64,000 nt of DNA, taken from the NCBI RefSeq assembly GCF_013410655.1, contig NZ_JACCFP010000001.1, positions 372,001 through 436,000 on the forward strand, written 5' to 3'. The translations under genes were made by a program, and so were the position numbers. Below are positions 22,760 to 31,285 of the stretch, in pieces (position 1 is the stretch's first letter; each line of letters starts with the position of its first letter). The notes under the pieces were generated by a model. It saw nothing but the letters and a program-made list of their open reading frames with translations, did not search any database and was not told where the DNA came from. The stretch comes from Nocardioides thalensis. Lineage in GTDB: Bacteria; Actinomycetota; Actinomycetes; Propionibacteriales; Nocardioidaceae.

Positions 22760-23623
22760 TCAGGCACGCCGGGCGGTGAGCAGCAGGTACTCCCAGCCCG
22801 GCGTGGGCCGGCCGCGGTGGTGGCCGCGGGCGAGGTCGAGGAGGGCACGCTCCAGGGCGGCGGCCTGCTCGGGCCGGTCGGCGAGGCCGCGGAAGGCCAT
22901 CACCGTGGGGCCGTAGTGGCGTTTGAAGAACGCGACGAACTCGTCGGCGCCGGCGAACCGGTCCACGGGCAGCTCCCGGCGCTGCCAGGCGAGGTCGGTG
23001 ACGCGGTCGCCGAGGAGCGCGGTGACGTGCTCGGGATCGCCCCACAGCGGCGGCGGCTGCGCACCCGGGGGCGGTGCCGGGACGAACGGCCGCATCGTCG
23101 CGAACATCCGGCCGACGAAGCCCTCAGGCGTCCAGCTCGCGAGCGCGATCCGTCCGCCGGGCCGGGCGACCCGCACGAGCTCGTCCGCCGCGGCCTGGTG
23201 GTGCGGGGCGAACATGACGCCGACCGACGACATGACGACGTCGAACGACGCGTCGTCGTAGGGCAGGTCCTCGCAGTCGCCCTGCTCCCAGGAGAGCTCC
23301 AGCCCCCGGCGCGAGGCCTCGGCCCGGCCCACGTCGAGCAGCTCCGGGGTCAGGTCGCTGGCGACGACGTCGGCTCCGCGCAGCGCAGCAGGGATCGCCG
23401 CGTTGCCGCTGCCGGCTGCCACGTCGAGGACCTGCTCGCCGGCCCGCACGTCGCAGGCGTCGACGAGGACCCGCCCGAGCGCCGGGATCACCTCGCGGGC
23501 CACGGCGGCGTAGTCGCCGGACGCCCAGACGGCGCGGTGCTTCTGCTTGATCGGGTCGCTGGTGCTCTCCGGGCGGAGCACGACGTCGGCGACGGCGTCA
23601 CCCGAGTAGGTGGTGCGGTTCAT
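22760..23623 (-). CDS. Class I SAM-dependent methyltransferase
   Basis: A 287-residue methyltransferase. The SAM-binding motif I is VLDVAAGSGNAAIPAA (about residues 65-80), the acidic ribose-binding residue follows in VVASDLTPELL, and the motif GDCEDLPYDDASFDVVMSSVGVMF marks the UbiE/Methyltransf_11 type. The acceptor substrate is unknown. A candidate SARP box (23675-23691) lies 52-68 bases upstream, matching the one before the flavin monooxygenase, so both may modify the same small molecule (inference). Confidence 0.85.
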   Translation of the reverse strand: MNRTTYSGDAVADVVLRPESTSDPIKQKHRAVWASGDYAAVAREVIPALGRVLVDACDVRAGEQVLDVAAGSGNAAIPAALRGADVVASDLTPELLDVGRAEASRRGLELSWEQGDCEDLPYDDASFDVVMSSVGVMFAPHHQAAADELVRVARPGGRIALASWTPEGFVGRMFATMRPFVPAPPPGAQPPPLWGDPEHVTALLGDRVTDLAWQRRELPVDRFAGADEFVAFFKRHYGPTVMAFRGLADRPEQAAALERALLDLARGHHRGRPTPGWEYLLLTARRA

Positions 23624-23674
23624 TGCCTGGCTCCTTCGAGGTCGATGGCGTGGCCATGACCTTGTCCGGAGCCT

Positions 23675-23691
23675 GTTGAGATCGCGTTGAC
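23675..23691 (-). promoter_or_regulatory. Candidate SARP box upstream of the methyltransferase
   Basis: On the minus strand GTCAAC-GCGAT-CTCAAC, a direct repeat with 11-bp period nearly identical to the site at 18704-18720. Eight bases further downstream both sites carry a similar GA[CG]A[AC]GGT sequence that could act as the -10 region. Confidence 0.55.
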
Positions 23692-23699
23692 GTCGCGCG

Positions 23700-24185
23700 C
23701 TAGGTCACGCGACGTCGTCCGTGACGGCGGTCGCGCACGTGGGCGAGGGTGGCGTAGGTGTGGGCGTCGACGTCGGCGAGCCGGAAGCTGCCGGCCGGAG
23801 CCGGGCCGGCGAAGGTCGCCAGGACAGCCGCCAGGCCGCGATCGTCGGAGGAGATCCGGTCGAGCCACGCGCGGTCGAACGGGCGGACGGCGTCCACGAC
23901 GTACGACCACGCGTCGCCGTGCGACACCGTGATCAGCTCGTCCGACCACACCTCGAGGACCCGGTCGGCCGCGGGCGGGTGACCCAGTCCGGGGAAGCCG
24001 GTCTCGGGGTCCGCGAAGTCGATCGAGCCGCCCGGCTCGACCACCAGCTGCAGCATCGGCAGGCGCTCCACGTTGCGGCGCTGCCACCACCGGCGCGGGC
24101 CCCGGCGCTCCACGTAGCCGAGCTGGTGGACGGCCACCTGCTCCCGGTGCGCCGGGCGCCGGCCGGCGCGACTCTCCATCGCCAT
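23700..24185 (-). CDS. Conserved-looking protein of unknown function
   Basis: A 161-residue soluble protein with a basic, Trp-containing N-terminal part (ERRGPRRWWQRRNVERLP), a central acidic segment (EPGGSIDFADPETGFPGLG) and a basic C-terminus. No membrane segment or signal peptide is visible and I do not recognise a family. The reading frame is supported by the tight packing (14 bases after the cytochrome b stop) and by third-position GC typical of neighbours. It may be co-transcribed with cytochrome b. Confidence 0.55.
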   Translation of the reverse strand: MAMESRAGRRPAHREQVAVHQLGYVERRGPRRWWQRRNVERLPMLQLVVEPGGSIDFADPETGFPGLGHPPAADRVLEVWSDELITVSHGDAWSYVVDAVRPFDRAWLDRISSDDRGLAAVLATFAGPAPAGSFRLADVDAHTYATLAHVRDRRHGRRRVT

Positions 24186-24199
24186 GACCTCTCCGCGTC

Positions 24200-25909
24200 C
24201 TACTCCGGGCCGTGGCGGTTCGGGCCGGCGGCGATCTGGTGCTCGACCTCGACCAGCTCCTCCTCGGCGTGGTGGCGGGCCTCGTCGAGCACGTCGCGGG
24301 TGGGCCGCTCCACGTTGTCACCGAACATCGCGACGGAGAGGCGCCTGCGGAGCCGCTCCGCCCGTACCCGGCGCCGAGGCACGCCCTCGGTGTCGTGCTC
24401 CTCGACCTCCGGCAGCGGCGCCGGGCGCTCGAGCGCGGTCAGCGTGTAGGCCCGCGCCTCGTCGAGGGGCAGGTGCTTCTCGGTGTAGCCGCCCTCGGCG
24501 GACCGTACGACGACACCGGTCTCGCGGCCGTGCAGCAGCCGGTCGACGTCGGCACGCTGCAACGAGACACACCAGCGCTTCGCCACGACGAACGCCAGCA
24601 CCGGGCCGAGGAAGATCAGCACCCGGAACGCGTAGGTGATCTGGTTGATCGAGAGGTCGAACTGGGTCGCGATGATGTCGTTGCCGCCCGCGGCCCACGC
24701 GACGCCGTAGAACGTCACCAGCGCGGCCATGAACGCGGTGCGGGTGGGTGCCTCGCGCGGCCGCTGGAGCAGGTGGTGCTCGCGCTTGTCGCCCGTCACC
24801 CAGGACTCGATGAACGGAAGGGCCGCCACCACGAGGAGCAGCGTCGGCGGCGCGACGAGGATCGGGATGATCACGTTCCACGAGATCGTCGCGCCCCAGA
24901 GGTGGGTCTCCAGCGGCGGGATGATGCGCAGCAGGCCGTCGGGCCAGCCCATGTACCAGTCGGGCTGCGAGCCCGCCGTCACCTTCGAGGGGTCGTAGGG
25001 GCCGAACTTCCACACGTTGTTGATGGCGAGCAGTCCGCCCATCACGGTGAGCGTGCCGGCGACCACGAGGAAGAAGCCGGTGGCCTTGGCGACGTAGACG
25101 GGCCAGAAAGGCGGGCCGACCACGTTCTGCTCGGTCTTGCCGGGACCGGGCCACTGGGTGTGCTTGTGGTAGACGACCAGGATCAGGTGGAGCGTGACCA
25201 GCGCGAGCAGCAGGCCCGGCACCAGCAGGATGTGGAAGACGTAGAACCGCGGGATCACCTGGTCACCCGGGAACTCCCCGCCGAACGTGAAGAACGACAG
25301 ATAGCTGCCGACGACCGGGACCGCCTTCAGGAAGCCGTCGAACGCGCGGAGGCCGGTGCCCGACAGCAGGTCGTCGGGCAGCGAGTAGCCGAGGAAGCCC
25401 TCGATGGTGCCGAGGAGGAGCAGCAGCGCGCCGATGACCCAGTTGACCTCCCGTGGCTTCCGGAAGCTGCCGGTCAGGGCGTGCCGCAGCAGGTGGATCA
25501 TCATGGCGGCGATGAAGATGTGCGCGGCCCAGTGGTGGGTCTGCCTGATCAGGAGGCCGCCCCGCACGTCGAACGACATCTCGACGGTCGACGCGTACGC
25601 CGCTGACATGTGCACGCCGCGGAGCGGGTCGTAGGACCCGTTGTACTGGACCTCCGCCATGCTCGGGTCGTACCAGAGAGTCAGGAAGATCCCGGTGACG
25701 AGCAGCGTCACGAAGCTCCACAGCGCGATCTCGCCCAGCATGAACGACCAGTGGTCGGGGAAGACCTTCCGGATCGACATCAGCCGGGGGAGCTTGGCGA
25801 GGCCGAGCCGGTCGTCGGCCCAGGTCGCCACCTTGCCGGCGCGGTGCGTGCGGGCGACGGTCGCGGGCGCGCTGTTGCGCTCAGCGACCTTGGACAGGTC
25901 GATGCTCAT
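24200..25909 (-). CDS. Cytochrome bc complex cytochrome b subunit (QcrB-like), orphan copy
   Basis: A 569-residue membrane protein. The N-terminal cytochrome b core is clear: RQTHHWAAHIFIAAMMIHLLRH with heme-binding histidines, GTIEGFLGYSLPDD, FYVFHILLVPGLLLALVTLHL with the second histidine pair, and a PDWY quinol-site motif in AGSQPDWYMGW. The actinobacterial C-terminal extension follows (to about residue 569). It belongs to the menaquinol:cytochrome c reductase. No qcrA, qcrC or cytochrome oxidase genes are nearby, so this is probably a second, orphan copy. AGGAGG precedes ATG 25909. Confidence 0.88.
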   Translation of the reverse strand: MSIDLSKVAERNSAPATVARTHRAGKVATWADDRLGLAKLPRLMSIRKVFPDHWSFMLGEIALWSFVTLLVTGIFLTLWYDPSMAEVQYNGSYDPLRGVHMSAAYASTVEMSFDVRGGLLIRQTHHWAAHIFIAAMMIHLLRHALTGSFRKPREVNWVIGALLLLLGTIEGFLGYSLPDDLLSGTGLRAFDGFLKAVPVVGSYLSFFTFGGEFPGDQVIPRFYVFHILLVPGLLLALVTLHLILVVYHKHTQWPGPGKTEQNVVGPPFWPVYVAKATGFFLVVAGTLTVMGGLLAINNVWKFGPYDPSKVTAGSQPDWYMGWPDGLLRIIPPLETHLWGATISWNVIIPILVAPPTLLLVVAALPFIESWVTGDKREHHLLQRPREAPTRTAFMAALVTFYGVAWAAGGNDIIATQFDLSINQITYAFRVLIFLGPVLAFVVAKRWCVSLQRADVDRLLHGRETGVVVRSAEGGYTEKHLPLDEARAYTLTALERPAPLPEVEEHDTEGVPRRRVRAERLRRRLSVAMFGDNVERPTRDVLDEARHHAEEELVEVEHQIAAGPNRHGPE

Positions 25910-25939
25910 CGGTCGGGCCTCCTGAAGGTGCTCGACCAC

Positions 25940-25977
25940 GTGACACCGCCCGACCGGGATGTGTGACACCCGGGCGG
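25940..25977. promoter_or_regulatory. Direct repeat and weak hairpin upstream of cytochrome b
   Basis: GTGACACC occurs twice (25940-25947 and 25963-25970), 23 bp apart, 31 bases or more upstream of the cytochrome b start. CCGCCCG and CGGGCGG (25946-25952, 25971-25977) can pair around the second copy and might end the signalling operon transcript. Confidence 0.3.
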
Positions 25978-25991
25978 GAAATCGGCTCGGG

Positions 25992-26774
25992 TCAGCCCGC
26001 GGCGGTCAGGCCGTTGCCGTTGCTGCGGGCCAGCTCCGCCCACACGGTCTTGCCGTCGGCCCCGCCCTCGACGCCCCACGAGACGGACAGGGCGGCGACC
26101 ATCAGCAGGCCGCGCCCGCTCTCACCGCCCTCGCTGAACGCCTGCGGCTCCGGCGTGCCGGGACCGTGGTCGGTGACCTCGATGCGTACGGCGTGCGCGC
26201 CCAGCGTGAGCCGCAGCTCGTAGCCGGAGCCGGCGTGGAGGACGGAGTTGGAGGCGAGCTCGGTGACCACCACGGACGCCTCGTCGACCACCTCGTCGAC
26301 GCCCCACGACTCCAGCGTCCGTACGGCGAACCGCCGCGCGTCGCGCACCCCCTCGAGGTCGTCGGGCAGCGACATCGAGGCCACCGTGACGGTCTCCGTG
26401 GGCTCCGACGACGACGCGAGCGAACCGAGCAGGTCGACCAGGTAGGCGACGTCGGCGTCCTTGAGCACGTAGCCCGCGGCCCGCTCCTCGTACCAGGTGC
26501 GGTCCTCGGGGTCGACGCCCGAGAAGATCACGACCTCCGTGGTGGGCCGTTGCTCGAGGATCTGGGTCAGCACGTCGCGACCGGCCAGGTCGGGGAGGCC
26601 CAGGTCGAGCACGACGATGTCGGGCTCGAGCTCCTTGACCATCGTCACGCCCGCGACGCCTCGCGACGCCTCGCCGACGACCTCGAGGTCGTCGCGCAGC
26701 GAGAGCGCGGCGCGGAGCAGGGTGCGGACCTCGGGCACGTCGTCGACGAGGAGCACCCGTGCCGGCGTCGTCAT
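25992..26774 (-). CDS. Receiver domain fused to an anti-sigma-type histidine-kinase-like ATPase
   Basis: A 260-residue fusion. Residues 5-120 form a response-regulator receiver domain with the acidic pocket D11/D12, phospho-acceptor D57, the SG switch and K in VLKDAD. Residues 135-250 form a GHKL ATPase of the RsbW/SpoIIAB type, with N-box VVTELASNSVLHA and G-boxes DHGPGTP and GRGLLMV. A receiver controlling an anti-sigma-like ATPase would link two-component signalling to partner switching (inference). It overlaps the upstream kinase gene by 4 bases (ATGA). Confidence 0.85.
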   Translation of the reverse strand: MTTPARVLLVDDVPEVRTLLRAALSLRDDLEVVGEASRGVAGVTMVKELEPDIVVLDLGLPDLAGRDVLTQILEQRPTTEVVIFSGVDPEDRTWYEERAAGYVLKDADVAYLVDLLGSLASSSEPTETVTVASMSLPDDLEGVRDARRFAVRTLESWGVDEVVDEASVVVTELASNSVLHAGSGYELRLTLGAHAVRIEVTDHGPGTPEPQAFSEGGESGRGLLMVAALSVSWGVEGGADGKTVWAELARSNGNGLTAAG

Positions 26775-28648
26775 CGGACCACCGCCGGGGTGGGGGCCGG
26801 CTCGGCGAGCGGCAGCGTGACCACGAACGCGCCGTCGTCACCGCGGTAGGTGGCGTCGCCGCCTTGCGCGCGGGCGAGCGCGCGCACGATGTAGAGGCCC
26901 AGGCCCGTGCCGCCGTCGCTGCTGGTGGCGAACCGCTCGAAGAGGCGCGAGCGCATGTTGTCGGGCACCCCGTTGCCCGCGTCGGTGACCGCGACATCGA
27001 CATGGTCGTCGCTCGGCTCGGCCGAGATCGTGACGGGCGGCGCGCCGTGCCGGAGCGCGTTGCCGAGGAGGTTCTCGACCATCTGCGCGAAGCGGTCGGC
27101 GTCGCCGAGCGCGGTCAGGCCGGCGGCGACGTCGACCACGATGTCGCCGGCGTCGTCGAACCGGTGGGCACTGCGGACGATCCGCTCGATGCTCGTCGCG
27201 AGGTCGAACGGCTCGGCGTCGAGCTCGAGGGCGCTGCTGCGGATGCGGGAGGCGGTGAGCAGGTCGTTGAGCAGGCGCTGGAGGCGTCCGGCACTGCTCG
27301 CCATCGCCCGCAGCAGCTCGCCGCGCTCGAGGTCCGGCAGCTCGGACCAGTTCTGGTCGAGGAGGCTCGCGGATCCCGCGAGGACGCCCACGGGGGCGCG
27401 CAGCTCGTGGGCGGTCACCGCGAGGAAGTGGGACTGCTCCTCCTCCATCCGGCGTCGCTCGGTGTTGTCGCGGGTCACCTTGGCGAATCCGACCAGCTCG
27501 CCGTCGCCGTCACGGACGGCGGTGATCGTCACCTGCGCCCAGAACATCGTGCCGTCCTTGCGGACCCGCCAGCCCTCCTCCTCGTAGCGGCCGTCGCGGA
27601 CGGCCAGCTCGAGCTCGTGCTCGGGGTGCCGCGCGGCCTGCACCTCCGGCGGGTAGAACCGGCGGAAGTGCTGGCCGACGATCTCGTCGGCGGTCCAGCC
27701 CTTGATCCGCTGGGCGCCGGCGTTCCAGCTGGCGATGCGACCCTCGGTGTCGAGCATGAAGATCGCGTAGTCCTGGACGGTCTCGACGAGCAGCCGGAAC
27801 CGCTGCTCGCTGAGCCGGAGCTCCTCCTCGGCCTGGCGCTGCGCGCTGACGTCCTGCACCTGGAGGAACAGGTAGAGCGGTCGTCGCGCGGCGTCGCGCA
27901 CGGACGAGAGGGTCGACACCAGTCGTCTCCGCGATCCGGGCGCCCCGCCGACGACGCGGTGCTCGAACTGCACGACGTCACGGTCGCCCCGCACGATCGA
28001 CTGGAGCGCGTCGTCGAAGAGGTGGCCGTCCGGTCCGGCGAGCTCGGCGTACGACGTCGCGATCAGGTCACCGACGTTGCGGCCGGTCAGCTGGCCGAGG
28101 CTGGCGTTGGCGCGGACCAGGCGGCCCGACAGCGTCATCGTCGCCATGCCGATCGCCGCGTCCTCGAAGACCTCGCGGAACCGCTCGAGGTGCTCGCGCA
28201 GCACCGGCTCGACGGCCGCGGCGGTCGGGCGGGACGCGCTGGGGGTACGGCGAACCGCGGCCTCTCCGTCGAGCAGCCCGAGGAGGTCGTCGACGAGGCC
28301 CTCGAGGGAGCTGGCCTTCTCGAAGAACGCGGTGGCGCCGAGCTCGAGGGTGCGCTCGGCGAGGCCCTGCTCGTCGAAGCCGCTGTACATGACCACCCGG
28401 GTGTCCGGCGACTGCTCGCGGACCTCGGGGAGGGCCTCGAGGCCGTCCATCCCGGGCATCGACACGTCGAGCAGCATCAGGTCCGGTCGAAGGTGACGCG
28501 CGAGGTCGATCGCCTCCTGTCCCGAGGAGCCCTCGCCGACCACGGCGAGGCGGCGGGAGAGCCGCAGCCGGGTGCGGACCAGGGTGCGCACCTCGACGGC
28601 GTCGTCGACGATCACGATCGTCGGCAGCCGCTCGCCGTCCGTCCCCAT
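26771..28648 (-). CDS. Hybrid sensor histidine kinase: REC-PAS-PAS-HisKA-HATPase
   Basis: A 625-residue cytoplasmic kinase without membrane segments. Residues 10-125 are an N-terminal receiver (D15/D16 pocket, D61 acceptor in LLDVSMPG). Two PAS domains follow (about 155-275 and 285-400; the second with IFMLDTEGRIASWNAGAQRIKGW and a PAC tail). The HisKA H-box is HFLAVTAHELRAPVGVLAG and the ATPase domain carries NLLGNALRHG and GTGLGLYIV. It may pass phosphate to the receiver of the overlapping downstream gene. ATG 28648 has a GAAGGG site; GTG 28678 is possible. Confidence 0.87.
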   Translation of the reverse strand: MGTDGERLPTIVIVDDAVEVRTLVRTRLRLSRRLAVVGEGSSGQEAIDLARHLRPDLMLLDVSMPGMDGLEALPEVREQSPDTRVVMYSGFDEQGLAERTLELGATAFFEKASSLEGLVDDLLGLLDGEAAVRRTPSASRPTAAAVEPVLREHLERFREVFEDAAIGMATMTLSGRLVRANASLGQLTGRNVGDLIATSYAELAGPDGHLFDDALQSIVRGDRDVVQFEHRVVGGAPGSRRRLVSTLSSVRDAARRPLYLFLQVQDVSAQRQAEEELRLSEQRFRLLVETVQDYAIFMLDTEGRIASWNAGAQRIKGWTADEIVGQHFRRFYPPEVQAARHPEHELELAVRDGRYEEEGWRVRKDGTMFWAQVTITAVRDGDGELVGFAKVTRDNTERRRMEEEQSHFLAVTAHELRAPVGVLAGSASLLDQNWSELPDLERGELLRAMASSAGRLQRLLNDLLTASRIRSSALELDAEPFDLATSIERIVRSAHRFDDAGDIVVDVAAGLTALGDADRFAQMVENLLGNALRHGAPPVTISAEPSDDHVDVAVTDAGNGVPDNMRSRLFERFATSSDGGTGLGLYIVRALARAQGGDATYRGDDGAFVVTLPLAEPAPTPAVVR

Positions 28649-28701
28649 GCCGCACCCTTCTGTCCCGCGCGTGACCACACGCACAAGGGACGGTAACCGA
28701 A

Positions 28702-28735
28702 ACGGTCGATCTGAAGCGGTCGGCGACCGTAGAAT
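28702..28735 (+). promoter_or_regulatory. Inverted repeat and -10 box in the kinase/phosphatase divergent promoter
   Basis: ACGGTCG (28702-28708) and CGACCGT (28724-28730) are perfect inverted copies. TAGAAT (28730-28735) fits a -10 box for the rightward phosphatase gene. Further CGGTC copies crowd the same 60 bases. Confidence 0.4.
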
Positions 28736-28790
28736 CGGTCACGGTCTCGAGACGGGGGACCGTCAGGCCACGCGAGTTCGGGAGACCCAT

Positions 28791-30941
28791 TTGCGCGAGT
28801 TGTTCCTCCGTCACGGGGAGATCGGCCAGCGGCTCGCCGCGGTCGAGTGGTCGGCGACGCCGCTCGGTGACCCCGACGACTGGCCGCAGAGCCTGCGCAG
28901 CGTCGTCGGGATCATGCTGTCGTCGCGCTTCGCGATCTGGATCGGCTGGGGCCCGGAGCTCACCTTCCTCTGCAACGACGCCTACCGGCGCGACACGCTG
29001 GGCGCGAAGTACCCGTGGGCGCTGGGCCGGCCCGCGGCGGAGGTCTGGCCGGAGGTGTGGCCCGAGGTGACGCCGCTCGTCGAGCAGGTGCTCGAGGGCG
29101 GATCGGTCTGGGAGGAGGACCTGCAGCTCTTCGTCGAGCGCAACGGCTACCGGGAGGAGACCTACCACACGTTCTCCTACAGCCCGCTGATCGACGACGA
29201 CGGCACGGTGGGCGGCCTGCTGTGCATCGTCTCCGAGACCACTGAGGAGGTCGTCGGCAAGCGCCGGATGTCGGTGCTGCGCGACCTCGGGGTGGCGCTG
29301 GCCGACAAGCTGACCGAGGAGGAGACCCTCGCGACCGCGTCCAAGGTGCTCGGCCAGGCGACGAGGTCGCTGCCGTTCCACCTCCTCTACCTCCACGACG
29401 CCGGGGGCGCACGCCTCGCCGCCTCGGGTGGTCTGCCGGCCGGCCACCCGGCCGCCCCGGTGCGGCTGGTCGCCGGGGAGGGACCCTGGCCGTGGCCGGG
29501 AGAGAGTGACGCGCCCGTCCTCGTCGAGGGGATCCGCGAGCTGTTCCCGCTCCCGGACACCCCGTGGGGAGTCCCGCCCGAGAGCGCCGCGGTCGTCCCG
29601 ATCCCTGGCGCGCACGAGGCGTCGTACGGGTTCCTGGTGCTCGGCCTCAACCCGATGCGTCCCTACGACGAGAGCTACGTCGACTTCCTGCGGCTGGTCG
29701 GCGGCCACGTCGGCGCGGCGATCACCGACGCGCGCGCCTACGACTACGAGCGCGACCGGGCCGAGCGGCTCGCCGAGCTCGACCGCAGCAACCAGATCCG
29801 CACCGAGCTCGAGCGCAGCCGCCGCCTGCTCGACCAGGCGCAGCGGATGGCGCGGGTCGGGAGCTGGTCGTACGACCTGGCGGAGCGGCGGCTGGAGGTG
29901 TCCTCGGAGTTCCTGCGCATCCTCGATCGCGACGACGAGTGGGCCAAGACCGCCGGCTACCCCGGGTTCCTGTCCCTCGTCGCGCACCCCGACGACGCCG
30001 AGTTCGTCGCCGCGGTGCTCGATGAGGCGGCGCCGGGCGACCAGATCGCGTTCGAGGCGCGGGTCCTGCGCGCCGACGGCTCGGCCTTCCATGCCAGCGT
30101 CCGCGGGGTGCTCGAGGCCGGGCCCGACGGCGGGGTCGTCGCCCAGGGCTCCTTGCAGGACATCAGCGAGCGGCGCCGTGCCGAGGAGGCCATCGCCCTC
30201 GCCCACGCCACGGCGGAGGTCGCCGCCCGCGAGCACCAGATCGCGGCCGAGCTCCAGGCCAGCCTGCTACCCGCGTCGACGTACGACCTCGACCACCTCG
30301 AGGTGGCCACGTTCTACCGTCCCGGCCAGGAGGGCACCGAGGTCGGGGGAGACTGGTACGACGTCATCGACCTCTCCGGCGGGCGCACCGCGCTGGTGAT
30401 GGGTGACGTGATGGGTCATGGGGTCCACGCCGCCGCCGTGATGGGCCAGCTGCGCACAGCGGTCCGCGCGTACGCCCGGCTGGGCATGCCGCCGCGTCGG
30501 CTGATGGAGTCGGTCGACGATCTGGTCTGCGACATGTTCCCCGACCAGATCGTCACCTGCGTCTACGCGGAGTTCGCTCCCGACGAGCGGGCCGTGAGCA
30601 TCGTCAACGCCGGCCATGTACCCCCGCTGCGCGTCACCCGGGACGGCATGGTCGAGAGGGTCCAGGGCGAGACGCACCCTCCGCTCGGCCTGAACCGCCC
30701 GTTCCCGGAGCCGAGTGTCCTCGCGCTGGCTCCGGGCGACCGGGTGCTGCTCTACACCGACGGCCTCGTGGAGCGGCGCGGCCAGGACCTCGAGGAGGGC
30801 ATCACCGCGCTCGGCGGCCTGCTCGCCGCTCGCGACCTCCCGCTTGCCGAGCTGACCGACGCGCTGGTGGCGGACATGCTGCCGGACGGCGCCGCCGACG
30901 ACGTGGCGCTGCTGCTGGCGCAGGTGCCGCCCGGGGAGTGA
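28791..30941 (+). CDS. PP2C/SpoIIE-type serine phosphatase with PAS and GAF sensor domains
   Basis: A 716-residue soluble protein. Residues 10-135 look like a PAS-type domain (WPQSLRSVVGIML, then SSRFAIWIGWGPELTFLCND), 150-300 a GAF domain, 340-450 a second PAS domain ending in DISERRRAEEA, and 480-716 a SpoIIE/PP2C phosphatase with metal motifs GGDWYD, VMGDVMGHG and a late ADDVALLL. Such enzymes dephosphorylate STAS anti-sigma antagonists, and a STAS gene lies 25 bases beyond its end. The start is probably TTG 28791, with GGGAG six bases upstream; no good ATG or GTG exists nearby. Confidence 0.85.
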   Translation: MRELFLRHGEIGQRLAAVEWSATPLGDPDDWPQSLRSVVGIMLSSRFAIWIGWGPELTFLCNDAYRRDTLGAKYPWALGRPAAEVWPEVWPEVTPLVEQVLEGGSVWEEDLQLFVERNGYREETYHTFSYSPLIDDDGTVGGLLCIVSETTEEVVGKRRMSVLRDLGVALADKLTEEETLATASKVLGQATRSLPFHLLYLHDAGGARLAASGGLPAGHPAAPVRLVAGEGPWPWPGESDAPVLVEGIRELFPLPDTPWGVPPESAAVVPIPGAHEASYGFLVLGLNPMRPYDESYVDFLRLVGGHVGAAITDARAYDYERDRAERLAELDRSNQIRTELERSRRLLDQAQRMARVGSWSYDLAERRLEVSSEFLRILDRDDEWAKTAGYPGFLSLVAHPDDAEFVAAVLDEAAPGDQIAFEARVLRADGSAFHASVRGVLEAGPDGGVVAQGSLQDISERRRAEEAIALAHATAEVAAREHQIAAELQASLLPASTYDLDHLEVATFYRPGQEGTEVGGDWYDVIDLSGGRTALVMGDVMGHGVHAAAVMGQLRTAVRAYARLGMPPRRLMESVDDLVCDMFPDQIVTCVYAEFAPDERAVSIVNAGHVPPLRVTRDGMVERVQGETHPPLGLNRPFPEPSVLALAPGDRVLLYTDGLVERRGQDLEEGITALGGLLAARDLPLAELTDALVADMLPDGAADDVALLLAQVPPGE

Positions 30942-30966
30942 CCGGGCGGGTCGGCCAGTGACCGGC

Positions 30967-31275
30967 TCAGCGCTCGCGGAACGGCATCCCGCAGATGGTG
31001 AGCACGCGCTGGACGATCGTCTCCTTGCGCGCGACCAGCTCGATCGTGGCGCCGTTGCTCTCCGCCTGGCGGATCGCGACCGCGAGCACGCCGACGCCGA
31101 CGCTCGGCAGCAGGTCGACGTCGACCAGGTCGACGGTCAGGTCCTCGGTGTGGTCGGCGGAGTACTTGGTGATGTCGTCACGCAGGTGCACGCCTGACAG
31201 CTCGTCGACCGAGCCGCTGACGTAGAGGGTGCGGGTCTCGTGGTCGAACGCTGTGATCAGCGCGCGGTCTTCCAT
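30967..31275 (-). CDS. STAS-domain anti-sigma factor antagonist
   Basis: A 102-residue single STAS domain. It begins with LITAFDHETRTLYVSGSVDEL and carries the regulatory loop DLLPSVGVGVLAVA, where S58 is the expected phosphorylation site. In partner switching an anti-sigma kinase phosphorylates this serine and a PP2C enzyme removes the phosphate; the REC-ATPase fusion and PP2C protein encoded nearby are the natural partners. TAGGCT lies 7 bases before the ATG, so the transcript may be leaderless. Convergent with the PP2C gene. Confidence 0.85.
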   Translation of the reverse strand: MEDRALITAFDHETRTLYVSGSVDELSGVHLRDDITKYSADHTEDLTVDLVDVDLLPSVGVGVLAVAIRQAESNGATIELVARKETIVQRVLTICGMPFRER

Positions 31276-31285
31276 GGGAGGAAGC

